Notes under the pieces: model-generated
The model's database searches: none
What the model saw: only the letters and a program-made list of their open reading frames with translations
Told to the model about the DNA's origin: nothing
Assembly (NCBI GenBank): GCA_947039005.1
Contig: CAMQXY010000017.1
Coordinates: forward strand, 1-40,895
DNA length: 40,895 bases
Direction: 5' to 3'
From: an uncultured Photobacterium sp.
GTDB taxonomy: Bacteria; Pseudomonadota; Gammaproteobacteria; Enterobacterales; Vibrionaceae
Shown here: positions 1 to 8,918 of the stretch, piece after piece
Layout: every line of letters starts with the position of its first letter
How positions within the stretch are numbered: position 1 is the first letter of the stretch
Made by a program: the position numbers and the translations under genes

Positions 1-80
1 CGACCTTTCTCGGTGGTTCGTGATATTTGAGCAAGGTGTTCAGTCATTATTTCTTTATTTACCCAAGGTACCACTTTTTA
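1..80 (-). pseudogene. IS630-type transposase fragment, cut by window edge
   Basis: Read on the minus strand, bases 77 to 1 are open and give a peptide containing VPWVNKEIMTEHLAQIS followed by RTTEKG. This resembles the stretch just before the second catalytic Asp of IS630-family DDE transposases. The neighbouring plus-strand remnant has the matching block (SNMFIMKEHLKLISKAIPKN). An in-frame stop lies at 78-80, so the part upstream of this block is broken or lost. The rest runs off the left edge, so I cannot tell whether the element is intact beyond it. The family assignment comes from motif recall and the internal comparison. Confidence 0.5.
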
Positions 81-101
81 AAGTCGGTATTGTTTAGGCT
101 G

Positions 102-732
102 TCCATAGCGAATCTCATTTGAAAATGACGGCTTCAATTAGATCATAATTTTAGTTAGATTGGTATTAGTTGGGTCAGAACCCGTTCAAAACATCCAATC
201 TAGGCTCAAATAGATTTTTAAAAACTTCAAATTGAAGTCATTCTCAATATCCCAGGGCATATAGCTTTAAATGATGTAAATATTTGGTTCGAAGATGAAG
301 CTCGATTTGGTCAAAGAAATACGACAACAAGGATTTTGGCACCTAAAGGAACACGAACTAGAACCATTCAACAGCAGCAATATGAATTTGCATATCTTTT
401 TGGTGCTGTTTGTATAAATACTGGTGAAACAGAAGCGCTCATTACACCATTTAGTAATATGTTTATTATGAAAGAGCATCTTAAGCTCATATCAAAGGCA
501 ATTCCAAAAAATAAACATGCTGTTGTTTTAATGGATCGAGCTAGTTGGCATCAATCTCATTTATCTGAAAATGGGATAATCTAACGATTATCCACATATC
601 ACCATACTCACCATAATTAAATCTTATAGAGTAAGTGTGGCGTTGGTTGCGGCAAAATGATTTAGCGAATAGATGTTTAAGAATTTTAAAGATATCGTAA
701 ATAGTGTCAATTCAACATGGAACCGTTTTTAA
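102..732 (+). pseudogene. decayed IS630-family transposase
   Basis: A DDE transposase reading can be followed across this stretch despite damage. One frame gives SWVRTRSKHP, then IALNDVNIWFEDEARFGQ (first catalytic Asp, about 270-315), then VLMDRASWHQS (second Asp, about 527-560). After a frame change near 580 it gives SPYSP, LNLIE and VWRWLRQNDLANRC, which carries the catalytic Glu region. A further shift leads to FKDIVNSVNSTWNRF and a stop at 730-732. In-frame stops at 156-158, 201-203, 219-221 and 582-584, others after 610, and at least two frameshifts show it is dead. The longest open piece is 222-584. The 5' limit is uncertain because similarity fades before about 150. No clear terminal inverted repeats were found. 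Confidence 0.8.
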
Positions 733-774
733 AATATAAAAATAGAGTCATATTATTATGTTCAAAGAAAGGAT

Positions 775-824
775 AAAACTGACTACTTAATTAATCAGAT
801 TGGTATAATTAAGTAGTCAGTTTT
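775..824. terminator. perfect 18-bp inverted repeat, terminator-like
   Basis: The arms AAAACTGACTACTTAATT (775-792) and AATTAAGTAGTCAGTTTT (807-824) are perfectly complementary across a 14-base loop, with a T-run continuing to 826. It lies between the dead transposase (ends 732) and the 3' end of the minus-strand TIGR03899 gene (ends 1024). It could therefore act as a terminator in both directions. The stem is AT-rich apart from CTGACTAC, so its strength is uncertain. A small palindromic element or an IS end is an alternative. I see nothing else definite in 733-1023. Confidence 0.55.
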
Positions 825-1023
825 TTATTGCTGGAAAACTTTTTAAAATTTATATTTTTAAATAAAGCTAATCGCTTAAATTTGACCATCATTTTATTTC
901 TATTGGTTTTGATAGTATCGATATCTGGTTTTAATAGGAAGTAAGGTTTCTAGTTTTAATGTGTAACAATAGTGGATTCATTAATAGAATTGGTATGATA
1001 TAAAGAATAAAGAGGATCTATAT

Positions 1024-1863
1024 TTATTGTTCAGTTGTGATTGTAAATAATTGAGCGAGTACTTCTAATAGATAAGAATTATATTTAATATTGTTTTTAT
1101 ATTCTATTAATGATGCAAGTTCTTGTCCAATTGGTGATATACGGTAATAGGTAAAGGATATGTTTTTAGTATAACAATTTAAGGTGTAATGAATATCTTG
1201 TAATTGCAGTTGAATGTGTGTGGTGTGCTGAATAGCGCTTGATTCGAATTCTGTTTTCAGTATTAATCCTAAATCCATTAAAATGATTATACTTGAATAT
1301 GGTAGATTATATTGATTATATTCAATGGGATAATATTTATTTTTTTGCCTAAAAGGAATAAATTTTGCTGGGGTTTTTATACTAGTAATTATTTTTCTAT
1401 CTTTACTGTTACCTATTTGACAACATACACTTATTGTTCGTTGAAATAGTAGAGCTTCTTTTTGAGTCATTGATATTAATATAGTAAGTGTTTTTAACGA
1501 TGTTGCTCCTGGATGGATGAGTTCTTTTTTGAGAATTCTAGCCCATAATTTTTGCATTGATGGGCTATAGACTTGTTTTGCCATTTTAATAAAACGTACT
1601 AACCAGTCAGGATCTGGCTCTGTTGTTATTTCGTTACTACATTCGTCGTAAGTTAATTTGAATATTTTTTCAATATTATATTGTTCACGTTGATGTCGTA
1701 ATTTTTGGCTATTGAGGTATCTATCAGTTAATGATATGTCGTGATTGGGTGTAATTAAACTATCATATCCCAAATGCTGTGCCAGTGACTGAGTGCGATT
1801 TTTACTCTTCACTAATAGTCGTTTTATAGTAGTATCTTTTAAAAATTGTGGTTTTGGTGTCAT
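1024..1863 (-). CDS. TIGR03899 family protein, function unknown
   Basis: This 279-residue soluble protein has no signal peptide or membrane segment. The most recognisable part is residues 83-140: PDPDWLVRF, then LWARIL (106-111), then HPGATSLKTL and a segment ending in KEALLF. This is the pattern I associate with TIGR03899 and the related DUF2806, conserved hypothetical families scattered in Vibrio, Shewanella and relatives. No catalytic motif is visible. The C-terminal half is rich in Ile, Tyr and Asn, in keeping with the high AT content here. The gene stands alone: it is followed by the inverted repeat at 775-824 and preceded by a 76-base gap to ytfJ on the same strand. The position next to IS630 debris hints at accessory DNA, but that is inference. 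The family name is recalled, not searched. Confidence 0.7.
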   Translation of the reverse strand: MTPKPQFLKDTTIKRLLVKSKNRTQSLAQHLGYDSLITPNHDISLTDRYLNSQKLRHQREQYNIEKIFKLTYDECSNEITTEPDPDWLVRFIKMAKQVYSPSMQKLWARILKKELIHPGATSLKTLTILISMTQKEALLFQRTISVCCQIGNSKDRKIITSIKTPAKFIPFRQKNKYYPIEYNQYNLPYSSIIILMDLGLILKTEFESSAIQHTTHIQLQLQDIHYTLNCYTKNISFTYYRISPIGQELASLIEYKNNIKYNSYLLEVLAQLFTITTEQ

Positions 1864-1939
1864 TGTTGACTATCTGCTTATTGAACGGACCGTCATTAAT
1901 AACGGCCACAATCAAGATTTCTTAAGTAATAAATATAAT

Positions 1940-2491
1940 TTAGATATTTTTTTTCACTAATGTGATGACTTGCTTTATCTGCTGTCGGTTGAGTTCTCCT
2001 TCATGAGAAAAAATGACACGCCCATTTTTATTGATCACGATAATGGCGGAATTCTCTTTTTTTAGATCCCATATTTTTTGTACTATACCGTTGCTATCGA
2101 GCACTATAGATGACCACGGATATTTGTTTTTATTCTCTTCGGCTGCATTTTTAACAAAATGTGCCGTTCCCCAAATAGCGTCATCTTGGTTGATGATAGT
2201 TATTGTTTGATATTCTTCTTTTGGAAAATGTGCCGCACTTATTGCATTGACTAGTGCAGAATTTATTTTTTTTGCTGAACTTCTTCCTGCAATTGCCATT
2301 ATTATGTGTACTTTCCCTGTTAGCTTTGTACTGTCCCAAGGTTGATAATTAATACTATTATTCTTCAATATAAGCTCACCATTATTGACGACAGTCACTG
2401 CAGGTAGGGATGTTCCCGCATGAATGTTATTAGCTTGAGCTAGAGGTGAAACTGTAGCAATAAATATTATTGCTAATAGTACCTTATACAT
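1940..2491 (-). CDS. ytfJ: YtfJ family periplasmic protein
   Basis: A 183-residue protein with a cleavable signal peptide (cleavage likely after LAQA, residue 20). The mature part matches my recollection of E. coli YtfJ along its length: LPAVTVVNNGEL, QPWDSTKLTGKV, AGRSSAKKIN, a YQT..I.NQDDAIWGT block, YPWSSIVLDSNG and a final VINKNGRVIF strand. The family has a thioredoxin-like fold but lacks a CxxC redox pair, and none is present here. Its biochemical role is not established. It is divergent from ytfK, the same pairing as in E. coli, with a 187-base gap that must hold both promoters. Confidence 0.9.
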   Translation of the reverse strand: MYKVLLAIIFIATVSPLAQANNIHAGTSLPAVTVVNNGELILKNNSINYQPWDSTKLTGKVHIIMAIAGRSSAKKINSALVNAISAAHFPKEEYQTITIINQDDAIWGTAHFVKNAAEENKNKYPWSSIVLDSNGIVQKIWDLKKENSAIIVINKNGRVIFSHEGELNRQQIKQVITLVKKNI

Positions 2492-2678
2492 AATTATCCT
2501 TACTTATTGGTGATGTTATGAGTGTAGTGAATGTTATTTAGTTCGGTGATTATTCTAATTAATCGATATTAATTACTTCGTTGAGTTTTATATGGCAAAT
2601 TGTTTGCATCTTTTTATGTTCAGTTAAACCTACTGTATTTTATTATCTTTTTTTAATGATTATTATGTGAGGGGATAT

Positions 2679-2888
2679 ATGCTGAGAATTTTTCAAGTTT
2701 ATCGTCCTATTCAAGTGGCAAGATATGTTAAAAATTACTTTAGAGGACGGCTTTTTATCATCGGTATTGGCGGCTTTGAGTTTGAATATGGTCGCTTGCT
2801 TCCACCAAAGTCAGCTGATCTTAAAGTATTGAATGTATTATCAGAAGTAAATAAAGAAATTCAATTACTTTCTATTACCGTTACTTAA
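2679..2888 (+). CDS. ytfK: YtfK / DUF1107 family small protein
   Basis: A 69-residue protein beginning MLRIFQVYRPIQVARYVKN, closely resembling E. coli YtfK (FRGRL, FEF, a Pro-Lys near the middle, and a final SEVN). In E. coli YtfK has been reported to stimulate SpoT-dependent ppGpp accumulation under phosphate and fatty-acid limitation; whether this homologue does so is inference. The start is set at ATG 2679 because GAGGGG (2669-2674) lies just upstream as a Shine-Dalgarno sequence. The upstream GTG at 2667 overlaps that site and is unlikely to be the start. The gene is divergent from ytfJ. Confidence 0.9.
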   Translation: MLRIFQVYRPIQVARYVKNYFRGRLFIIGIGGFEFEYGRLLPPKSADLKVLNVLSEVNKEIQLLSITVT

Positions 2889-3349
2889 ATAGTGATAAAT
2901 AAACAAGGCATAATAAAAGTTTATCTGTTGCAGATAGCAAGGGGATAACTATGTTATTAGTAATAATGACTAAAGACATAATTATTGGCATAAGATCAGT
3001 AAAATTTAGACTGTTAATGAGAGTGCTATTTTCATTTTGCAATGCTTGTTGATAAGATTTAGTGCATATTGTGAGCCTCAATTATTTTCTCATAAAAAGC
3101 TGTAAATAATAGCTCTAAAGTTATTTTGTACGCTATGTACATTTAGTGTGATGTGATTTTTATGGTTATGAAAAAAACTTTGACTTTAAAAAAACACGAC
3201 ATCGAGGAGAATATGCTATAGATGGCGCATATTTGAATTAAGTTTTTTATTACCAATAATATTTATAACTATTGTTGGTACTGAGTTGCACCTTTTGCCA
3301 AAATAGGCTGTGTAAATGAATCTAATTTTATCCAAGAAGCATAATCCGA
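2889..3349. other. gene-poor gap between ytfK and tamA
   Basis: These 461 AT-rich bases carry no gene I can support. In E. coli, ytfL and msrA lie between ytfK and tamA; no remnant of either is visible. One small plus-strand ORF (2951-3052, 33 codons, beginning MLLVIMTKDIIIG) has an AAGGGGAT sequence 5 bases before its ATG. It is hydrophobic and Ile/Leu-rich with no recognised family, so it is only a candidate. The tamA promoter must lie in the later part; no confident hexamer pair was identified. Confidence 0.5.
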
Positions 3350-5074
3350 ATGAATAAAGTTTATCAGTGGCTAGGGGTTGCATCTTTTGCCTTAGTGTTA
3401 TCAAGTCCGGCAATGGCGGCATCTCTTAAAGTTAAGGGATTAAACAGTAGCCTTGAAGATAATGTTGATGCGTATTTATCGGCAATATCTAAAGATGACT
3501 ATAGCAATACATTACGTTTTCAAGAGCAGGTTAAATCTGAAATTGATCAGGCTTTACAAGCGTTAGGTTATTATCAGCCAACGTATGATTATCATGTCAA
3601 AGGTAGTGGTAAAAAGACGGCAATTACGGTGACAGTTGATGCTGGTCCTCGTACTCATATTACTCAAAGTAATATTATCATTACAGGTGCAGCAAAAGAT
3701 GATCCTGCCTTTATTTCATTATTAAAAGATAGTGGTCTAGGAATAGGAATGCCCCTAAATCAAGGTAAATATGAAGCCTTGAAGTCAGCATTGCAAAGCT
3801 TAGCTGTCCGCCGTGGTTATTTCGATGCTGAGCTAAAGAATAGTGAATTAGGCGTTATTCCTACTCGTAATGAAGCGATAATCACTCTCGATTTTGATTC
3901 TGGACGTCGTTATACTTTTGGTGATACCTATTTTACGGGCAGTCAGATCAAGGATGAACGTCTTCGTTCGATGATCCCTTATACTGAAAATGAACCTTAT
4001 TTAGCCTCTAAATTAGGTTTATATAATGAACGTTTGTCTAATGTTGGTTGGTTCTCATCCATCTATGTTGGTGGCGATGTCACTAAGCGTAAGGATGATA
4101 AAATTCCGATTGAAGTCGCTTTAACGCCTCAAGTTAAAAATCAAATTGAAACTGGTATTGGTTTTTCAACTGATACGGGTCCGCGTTTAAAATTTAATTG
4201 GAAAAAGCCATGGATCACCAGCAATGGCCACAGCTTTTATCTTAAATCTGAGATATCGAAAGAACAGCCTAAGCTTGAGGCTGCCTATAAAATTCCTTTA
4301 GATGATGTATTAAATAATTATTATCAAATTGTTGGTGGTATTCGTTACGTTGATAATCACGATACCATCAGTACCCAATTTGGTTTAGGGGTTGAGCGCC
4401 ACTGGAAGTTGAGTTCAGGTTGGGATCGTGCCGTTTCATTACATTGGCTTAATGAGAAATACAAGCAAGGCGGCGATGAAGAGGGTACTTTTAATGTATT
4501 CCTACCGGGGCTTTCTTATAGCAAGAGTGAGTTCACTGGCGGCGTATTTCCAACCTCAGGCAGTAAATATAATTTCTCAATTGAATTTGCCAATAAAGCA
4601 TTAGGTTCAGATACAAGCTTTGTTCGGTTACAAGCAAAATCTGCATGGATTCGTACTTTAAGCGAAAATCAACGTGGTATTTTCCGTATTGCTGGCGGTG
4701 CTGTTCTCGCTGATAATATTCGTGATATCCCACCGTCATTACGTTACTTTATTGGTGGTGATAATAGCATTAGAGGTTATGGCTATGAGTCTATTTCACC
4801 TCGTAATAATTTAGGACGTATGGTCGGTGGTCAATACATGGCAACGTCCAGTATTGAGTACCAATATCGTCTATACGGCAATTGGTGGGGGGCATTATTT
4901 TATGATTATGGCTCGGCATGGAATGATAATAAACCTGATTGGATGCGAGGCACGGGGTTTGGTGTGCGTTGGGCATCGCCCGTTGGTCCTGTTCGTATCG
5001 ACTTCGCTTGGGGGCTTGATAAGCCAGCCAAGAATAAGTTTGAACTTCACTTTACTCTAGGGCCTGAATTATGA
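3350..5074 (+). CDS. tamA: TamA, outer-membrane translocation and assembly factor
   Basis: A 574-residue Omp85-family protein (E. coli TamA is 577). It has a signal peptide (cleavage near AMA, residue 23-24), three predicted POTRA domains over about residues 25-265, and a C-terminal 16-strand beta barrel. The barrel contains the lid-loop motif RGYGYES near residue 475, the Omp85 signature. It ends in ELHFTLGPEL, with a final Leu where many outer-membrane proteins have Phe, as E. coli TamA also does. TamA works with the inner-membrane-anchored TamB in outer-membrane protein insertion and phospholipid transport. The stop overlaps the tamB start in ATGA, implying translational coupling. The ATG at 3350 directly precedes the signal peptide. 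Confidence 0.97.
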   Translation: MNKVYQWLGVASFALVLSSPAMAASLKVKGLNSSLEDNVDAYLSAISKDDYSNTLRFQEQVKSEIDQALQALGYYQPTYDYHVKGSGKKTAITVTVDAGPRTHITQSNIIITGAAKDDPAFISLLKDSGLGIGMPLNQGKYEALKSALQSLAVRRGYFDAELKNSELGVIPTRNEAIITLDFDSGRRYTFGDTYFTGSQIKDERLRSMIPYTENEPYLASKLGLYNERLSNVGWFSSIYVGGDVTKRKDDKIPIEVALTPQVKNQIETGIGFSTDTGPRLKFNWKKPWITSNGHSFYLKSEISKEQPKLEAAYKIPLDDVLNNYYQIVGGIRYVDNHDTISTQFGLGVERHWKLSSGWDRAVSLHWLNEKYKQGGDEEGTFNVFLPGLSYSKSEFTGGVFPTSGSKYNFSIEFANKALGSDTSFVRLQAKSAWIRTLSENQRGIFRIAGGAVLADNIRDIPPSLRYFIGGDNSIRGYGYESISPRNNLGRMVGGQYMATSSIEYQYRLYGNWWGALFYDYGSAWNDNKPDWMRGTGFGVRWASPVGPVRIDFAWGLDKPAKNKFELHFTLGPEL

Positions 5075-8000
5075 TCTGGGTGAAGCGTATTGCTCTCGCT
5101 ATTTTAGCGATTTTATTGTTGTTAGTGATTGCTGTTGCGGTGATTTTATATACCCCTGCTGGGTTAAAAGTAGCTAGTTGGGGGGCGCAAAAAGCGTTAC
5201 CGGCATTATCAATTGGTGATACCAAAGGATCACTGTTAAGTGGTTTTCAAATTGATAACGTACGCTATCAAGATAGCAGTATGGATTTAGCGGTTAAGCA
5301 ACTGAATTTAACCTTGGATGATCGTTGTTTATTGACGCCTGAAATTTGTATTTCAAATTTAGGTATTAATGGTGTTACGTTTTCGATGCCGAAATTACCG
5401 CCAGCAACAGAGCCTGAACAGCCTTCAAAACCAGTAACTAAAATTAGCCTACCAATACCGATTAACGTTGATAAAGTTACCTTAGATAATATTGATCTTG
5501 ATATATTGGCGAATAAGATTAGTTGGCAACATTTTGCAACGGCTGCGACCATTGTTGGTAGCCATGTAACGTTAAAACCGACTGAGTGGCAGAATATTAA
5601 GTTAGCGCTTGCTCCTGCTGAGCCTATTGTTAAATCAAAAGGTGAACCTAAAATAAAGGGGAAGGATAAGTCTGATTCTACAGTGATGACATTGCCTAAC
5701 GTTGTATTACCAATGTCATTTAATATTGAACGCTTTACCGTTAAAAACTTTGAGTTGGCAGGTAAAACACCACAAAAAGTATCGTTACTTGAGTTGATTG
5801 CATCAGGTAAAGGTAGCGAAATTAATGTAGAAAAACTGCAGATTAATGCGCCACAAGCTAATTTAAATGCGAAGGCACAAGTGACGTTAGCGGGTGATTA
5901 TCCATTAACATTAGATGCTGATGCTAAAATCGCAATGAAGCCCATTAATGGTCATCGATTGACTTTAAAGGCTCATGGTTCATTACAAAAGTTAGTTGTT
6001 GATGCGCAACTGAAAGGTAAATTGGATGCTGTAATTAAAGGGCAGTTATCGCCACTTAAGTCAGACTTTCCGTTTGATGTTGCAGTTTCCAGTAAACATC
6101 TACAGTGGCCAATTGATAAACCAGCTGAATTTACCGTTGATAACACAGTAATTGATGCTAAAGGTAGCTTGAAAGGTTTCACTTTTAAGGCGAATAGTAG
6201 CATTGATGGTACGCCAATGCCGGCGGTGAAATTAGCACTTAAGGGTAAAGGAGATTTAAATCAAGTTGATCTTTCTTCTTTAAAGATTAATACATTAGGT
6301 GGTGTAGTAACGGGTAATGCACAAGCTAATTGGAAAAAATTAGTGAGTTGGAATGGACAATTAGCCTTTGCTGATATTCAGCCTGGATTACAGTGGCCAG
6401 CGGCTAAAGGTAATGTTAGCGGTAAACTTGTTACTTCAGGTGGATTAACTAAGCAAGGTGGTTGGTTTGTCAAACTGCCACAGCTAGCCGTTGATGGCAC
6501 TATTATGAAACAAGCATTAACGCTTGTTGGTCAGTTAGATGCGTCGGATATTAACGGCAAAGGAGATTCACTTCAGGTCAATACACCAGGACTGACGTTA
6601 AAACATGGTCCTAATGGCATGATGGTGAAAGGTCAGCTGGATAAAACCTGGGACATGATTGCTAATATTGACGCTCCTGATTTATCAAAATCATTAGCAG
6701 GTTTACATGGTGCTGTTAAAGGTGATGTTAAGCTCTCTGGTAGCATGGCTACACCTGATATTAAGCTTGATTTACAAGGTGATGATTTAGGTTGGCAACA
6801 GTTGGCAAGCCTAGCATCGTTTGATCTTAAAGGTAATGTGACGCCTTTACCTGCGATGAAAGCAGATATCAGTTTAACGGCTGCTAAAGGTAAATATGGC
6901 ACAACAACATTAGATAATCTTGATATTTTGTTTAAAGGAACTGAGCAAAAACATAGTTTAAGTGTTAATGCTAAAGGTGATCCTGTTGGTGCCAATCTAC
7001 TCATTGATGGTGCTTTTAATAAGCAAACCGGTTGGCAGGGTACATTAGCAAAAGGTGATATTACTACTCCAGTTGGTGATTGGGTACTTAACCATCCGAC
7101 GCCTATTCGTTATGATTTAAAAACAGCGATGGCAACCGTTGGCGCTCATTGTTGGCAACAAGGAAAAGCGGGTATTTGTTTAACGCAAGATCTTACCGCT
7201 GGTGCATCGGGACAAGCGCAATTAGCCGTACGTAACTTCAATTTTGAGTTATTAAAACCGTTCTTGCCTCCTGAGTTAAAAGTTAACGGTGAATTAGGTG
7301 CGAGTATTGATGCTAAATGGGCCCCTAAAACGGCACCTTATGTAAAAGCCAATATCATGATGCCTGCTGGTGGTGTAAGCCAAGAAGTGAGTAGTGATGA
7401 ACAACCGCTGACGTTGGGCTGGGATAAAGTCACCATTAATGCTGAGATGCAAGATGATGTATTAAATGCTAATTGGTTAGTTGCTATCAAAAACAATGGT
7501 GATTTAAGTGGTCGGGCTAAGATCACTAACTTGCAAGGTGATAAGCAGATCAATGCTAATGTGAAGTTGGATCGTTTCACGTTAGGTTTCCTTGAGCCGA
7601 TGATTAAAGATTATCATAAGTTTGATGGTCAAGTTGATACTGACCTGACCGTAACTGGACCTATTTTACACCCTGCAGTTAATGGCTTATTGCAAGTGAC
7701 TAAGCTTGAAGCTACTGGGCGTAAAGTACCGTTAGATATTAAAAATGCAGATATTAAATTGGCATTTAGTGGTTATAACGCCAGCTTAATCGGTAATATT
7801 TATACGCCAGATGGCCAATTGTTATTACGTGGTACTGGTAATTGGAAGGATATGGCAGCTTGGAAAACCAAGTTAAACATTAATGGTAAAGAGTTGAAGG
7901 TTAGTGTGCCACCTATGGTCGCATTAAAGGTTTCTCCTGATTTAACCATTGAAGCATCACCAACGGCAGCAGAGATCACCGGTAAAATTGGTATTCCGTG

Positions 8001-8832
8001 GGGGCGAATCACGGTTAATCAATTACCTAAATCGGCAGTAAGAGTCTCGAAAGATCAAGTGATCTTAAAAGATGATATGCAACCATTAAAAGCAAAATCA
8101 GAAGTACCATTTGATATTAAAACCAATATTTTTGTTCATATTGGTGATGATGTTAACTTGTCGGCATTTGGCTTAAAAGCGGGCTTGTTGGGTGACTTAA
8201 ATGTTCGCCAAGCAGGTAAAGGACCTATGATTTATGGCGAAGTCAATATTGCTAAAGGATCATACTACCGCGCACTAGGACAAGAGTTATTGATCCGTAA
8301 AGGACAGATTTTATTTAATGGTCCAGCAGAGCAGCCTTATCTTTCTATTGAAGCGATTCGAGATCCGGATAATGTTGAAGATGATGTTATTGCCGGAGTG
8401 CGAGTGACGGGTCCTGCTGATAAACCTGAAATTAATATCTTCTCTGATCCAGCAATGCCACAACAAAATGCATTGTCATATATTCTAACCGGTAAGAATC
8501 TTGATTCTGAAAGTTCAGGTGACAGTAATAGTGCAATGACAACCGCATTGATTGGTATGGGCTTAGCACAAAGTGGTCAACTTGTTGGTGATGTTGGTGA
8601 GGCGGTTGGTGTTAAAGATCTCAGCTTATCAACGTCTGGTGTAGGTGATGATTCGCAAGTGACAATCAGTGGTTATATCGCGCCTGGCTTGCAAGTCAAA
8701 TATGGCGTTGGTATTTTCAACCAAGTTGATGAGTTTACTTTGCGTTACCGATTAATGCGGAATTTGTATGTTGAAGCGGTTTCTGGTCTTGATCAGGCCG
8801 TGGATTTACTTTACCAATTTGAATTTAATTAA
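5071..8832 (+). CDS. tamB: TamB, AsmA-like periplasm-spanning protein
   Basis: A 1253-residue protein (E. coli TamB is about 1259). Residues 5-30 form a single N-terminal membrane anchor. A long periplasmic region of repeated short beta strands follows, consistent with the hydrophobic beta-taco groove of the AsmA/TamB/YhdP superfamily. The last 350 or so residues are the conserved TamB (DUF490) domain, recognisable from GEVNIAKGSYYRALGQELLI, FNGPAEQPYLSIEAIRDP and the terminal VDLLYQFEFN. The family bridges the periplasm, with its C-terminus docking on TamA, and moves phospholipid to the outer membrane. It is the second gene of a two-gene operon and closes with a strong terminator at 8876-8907. 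Confidence 0.97.
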   Translation: MIWVKRIALAILAILLLLVIAVAVILYTPAGLKVASWGAQKALPALSIGDTKGSLLSGFQIDNVRYQDSSMDLAVKQLNLTLDDRCLLTPEICISNLGINGVTFSMPKLPPATEPEQPSKPVTKISLPIPINVDKVTLDNIDLDILANKISWQHFATAATIVGSHVTLKPTEWQNIKLALAPAEPIVKSKGEPKIKGKDKSDSTVMTLPNVVLPMSFNIERFTVKNFELAGKTPQKVSLLELIASGKGSEINVEKLQINAPQANLNAKAQVTLAGDYPLTLDADAKIAMKPINGHRLTLKAHGSLQKLVVDAQLKGKLDAVIKGQLSPLKSDFPFDVAVSSKHLQWPIDKPAEFTVDNTVIDAKGSLKGFTFKANSSIDGTPMPAVKLALKGKGDLNQVDLSSLKINTLGGVVTGNAQANWKKLVSWNGQLAFADIQPGLQWPAAKGNVSGKLVTSGGLTKQGGWFVKLPQLAVDGTIMKQALTLVGQLDASDINGKGDSLQVNTPGLTLKHGPNGMMVKGQLDKTWDMIANIDAPDLSKSLAGLHGAVKGDVKLSGSMATPDIKLDLQGDDLGWQQLASLASFDLKGNVTPLPAMKADISLTAAKGKYGTTTLDNLDILFKGTEQKHSLSVNAKGDPVGANLLIDGAFNKQTGWQGTLAKGDITTPVGDWVLNHPTPIRYDLKTAMATVGAHCWQQGKAGICLTQDLTAGASGQAQLAVRNFNFELLKPFLPPELKVNGELGASIDAKWAPKTAPYVKANIMMPAGGVSQEVSSDEQPLTLGWDKVTINAEMQDDVLNANWLVAIKNNGDLSGRAKITNLQGDKQINANVKLDRFTLGFLEPMIKDYHKFDGQVDTDLTVTGPILHPAVNGLLQVTKLEATGRKVPLDIKNADIKLAFSGYNASLIGNIYTPDGQLLLRGTGNWKDMAAWKTKLNINGKELKVSVPPMVALKVSPDLTIEASPTAAEITGKIGIPWGRITVNQLPKSAVRVSKDQVILKDDMQPLKAKSEVPFDIKTNIFVHIGDDVNLSAFGLKAGLLGDLNVRQAGKGPMIYGEVNIAKGSYYRALGQELLIRKGQILFNGPAEQPYLSIEAIRDPDNVEDDVIAGVRVTGPADKPEINIFSDPAMPQQNALSYILTGKNLDSESSGDSNSAMTTALIGMGLAQSGQLVGDVGEAVGVKDLSLSTSGVGDDSQVTISGYIAPGLQVKYGVGIFNQVDEFTLRYRLMRNLYVEAVSGLDQAVDLLYQFEFN

Positions 8833-8875
8833 CCACAACGTTAATACTCTGTCTTTGTGAGTTTTAATAATAACA

Positions 8876-8907
8876 AGCCCGGTTAGGTGACTAATCGGGC
8901 TTTTTTT
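8876..8907 (+). terminator. intrinsic terminator of tamAB
   Basis: The arms AGCCCGGTTAG (8876-8886) and CTAATCGGGCT (8891-8901) pair over 11 bp with one G-U across a GTGA loop, followed by a T-run to 8907. It lies 44 bases after the tamB stop and also before the convergent end of the rhodanese gene. Confidence 0.9.
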
Positions 8908-8918
8908 GTTTCATCATT

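Noticed and set aside
157..996. AGATTGGTAT repeats at 157-166 and 797-806 and a near copy at 986-996 as IS ends
   Set aside because: The first copy falls inside the transposase reading (IGISW), so it cannot be a terminus; ten bases recurring in AT-rich DNA may be chance.
2881..3081. 66-codon minus-strand frame in the ytfK-tamA gap
   Set aside because: No ribosome-binding site, no recognised motif, AT-rich hydrophobic composition typical of random frames.
3350..8832. Defence or toxin-secretion reading of tamA/tamB
   Set aside because: Lengths, domain order, coupling and synteny match the housekeeping TAM complex.
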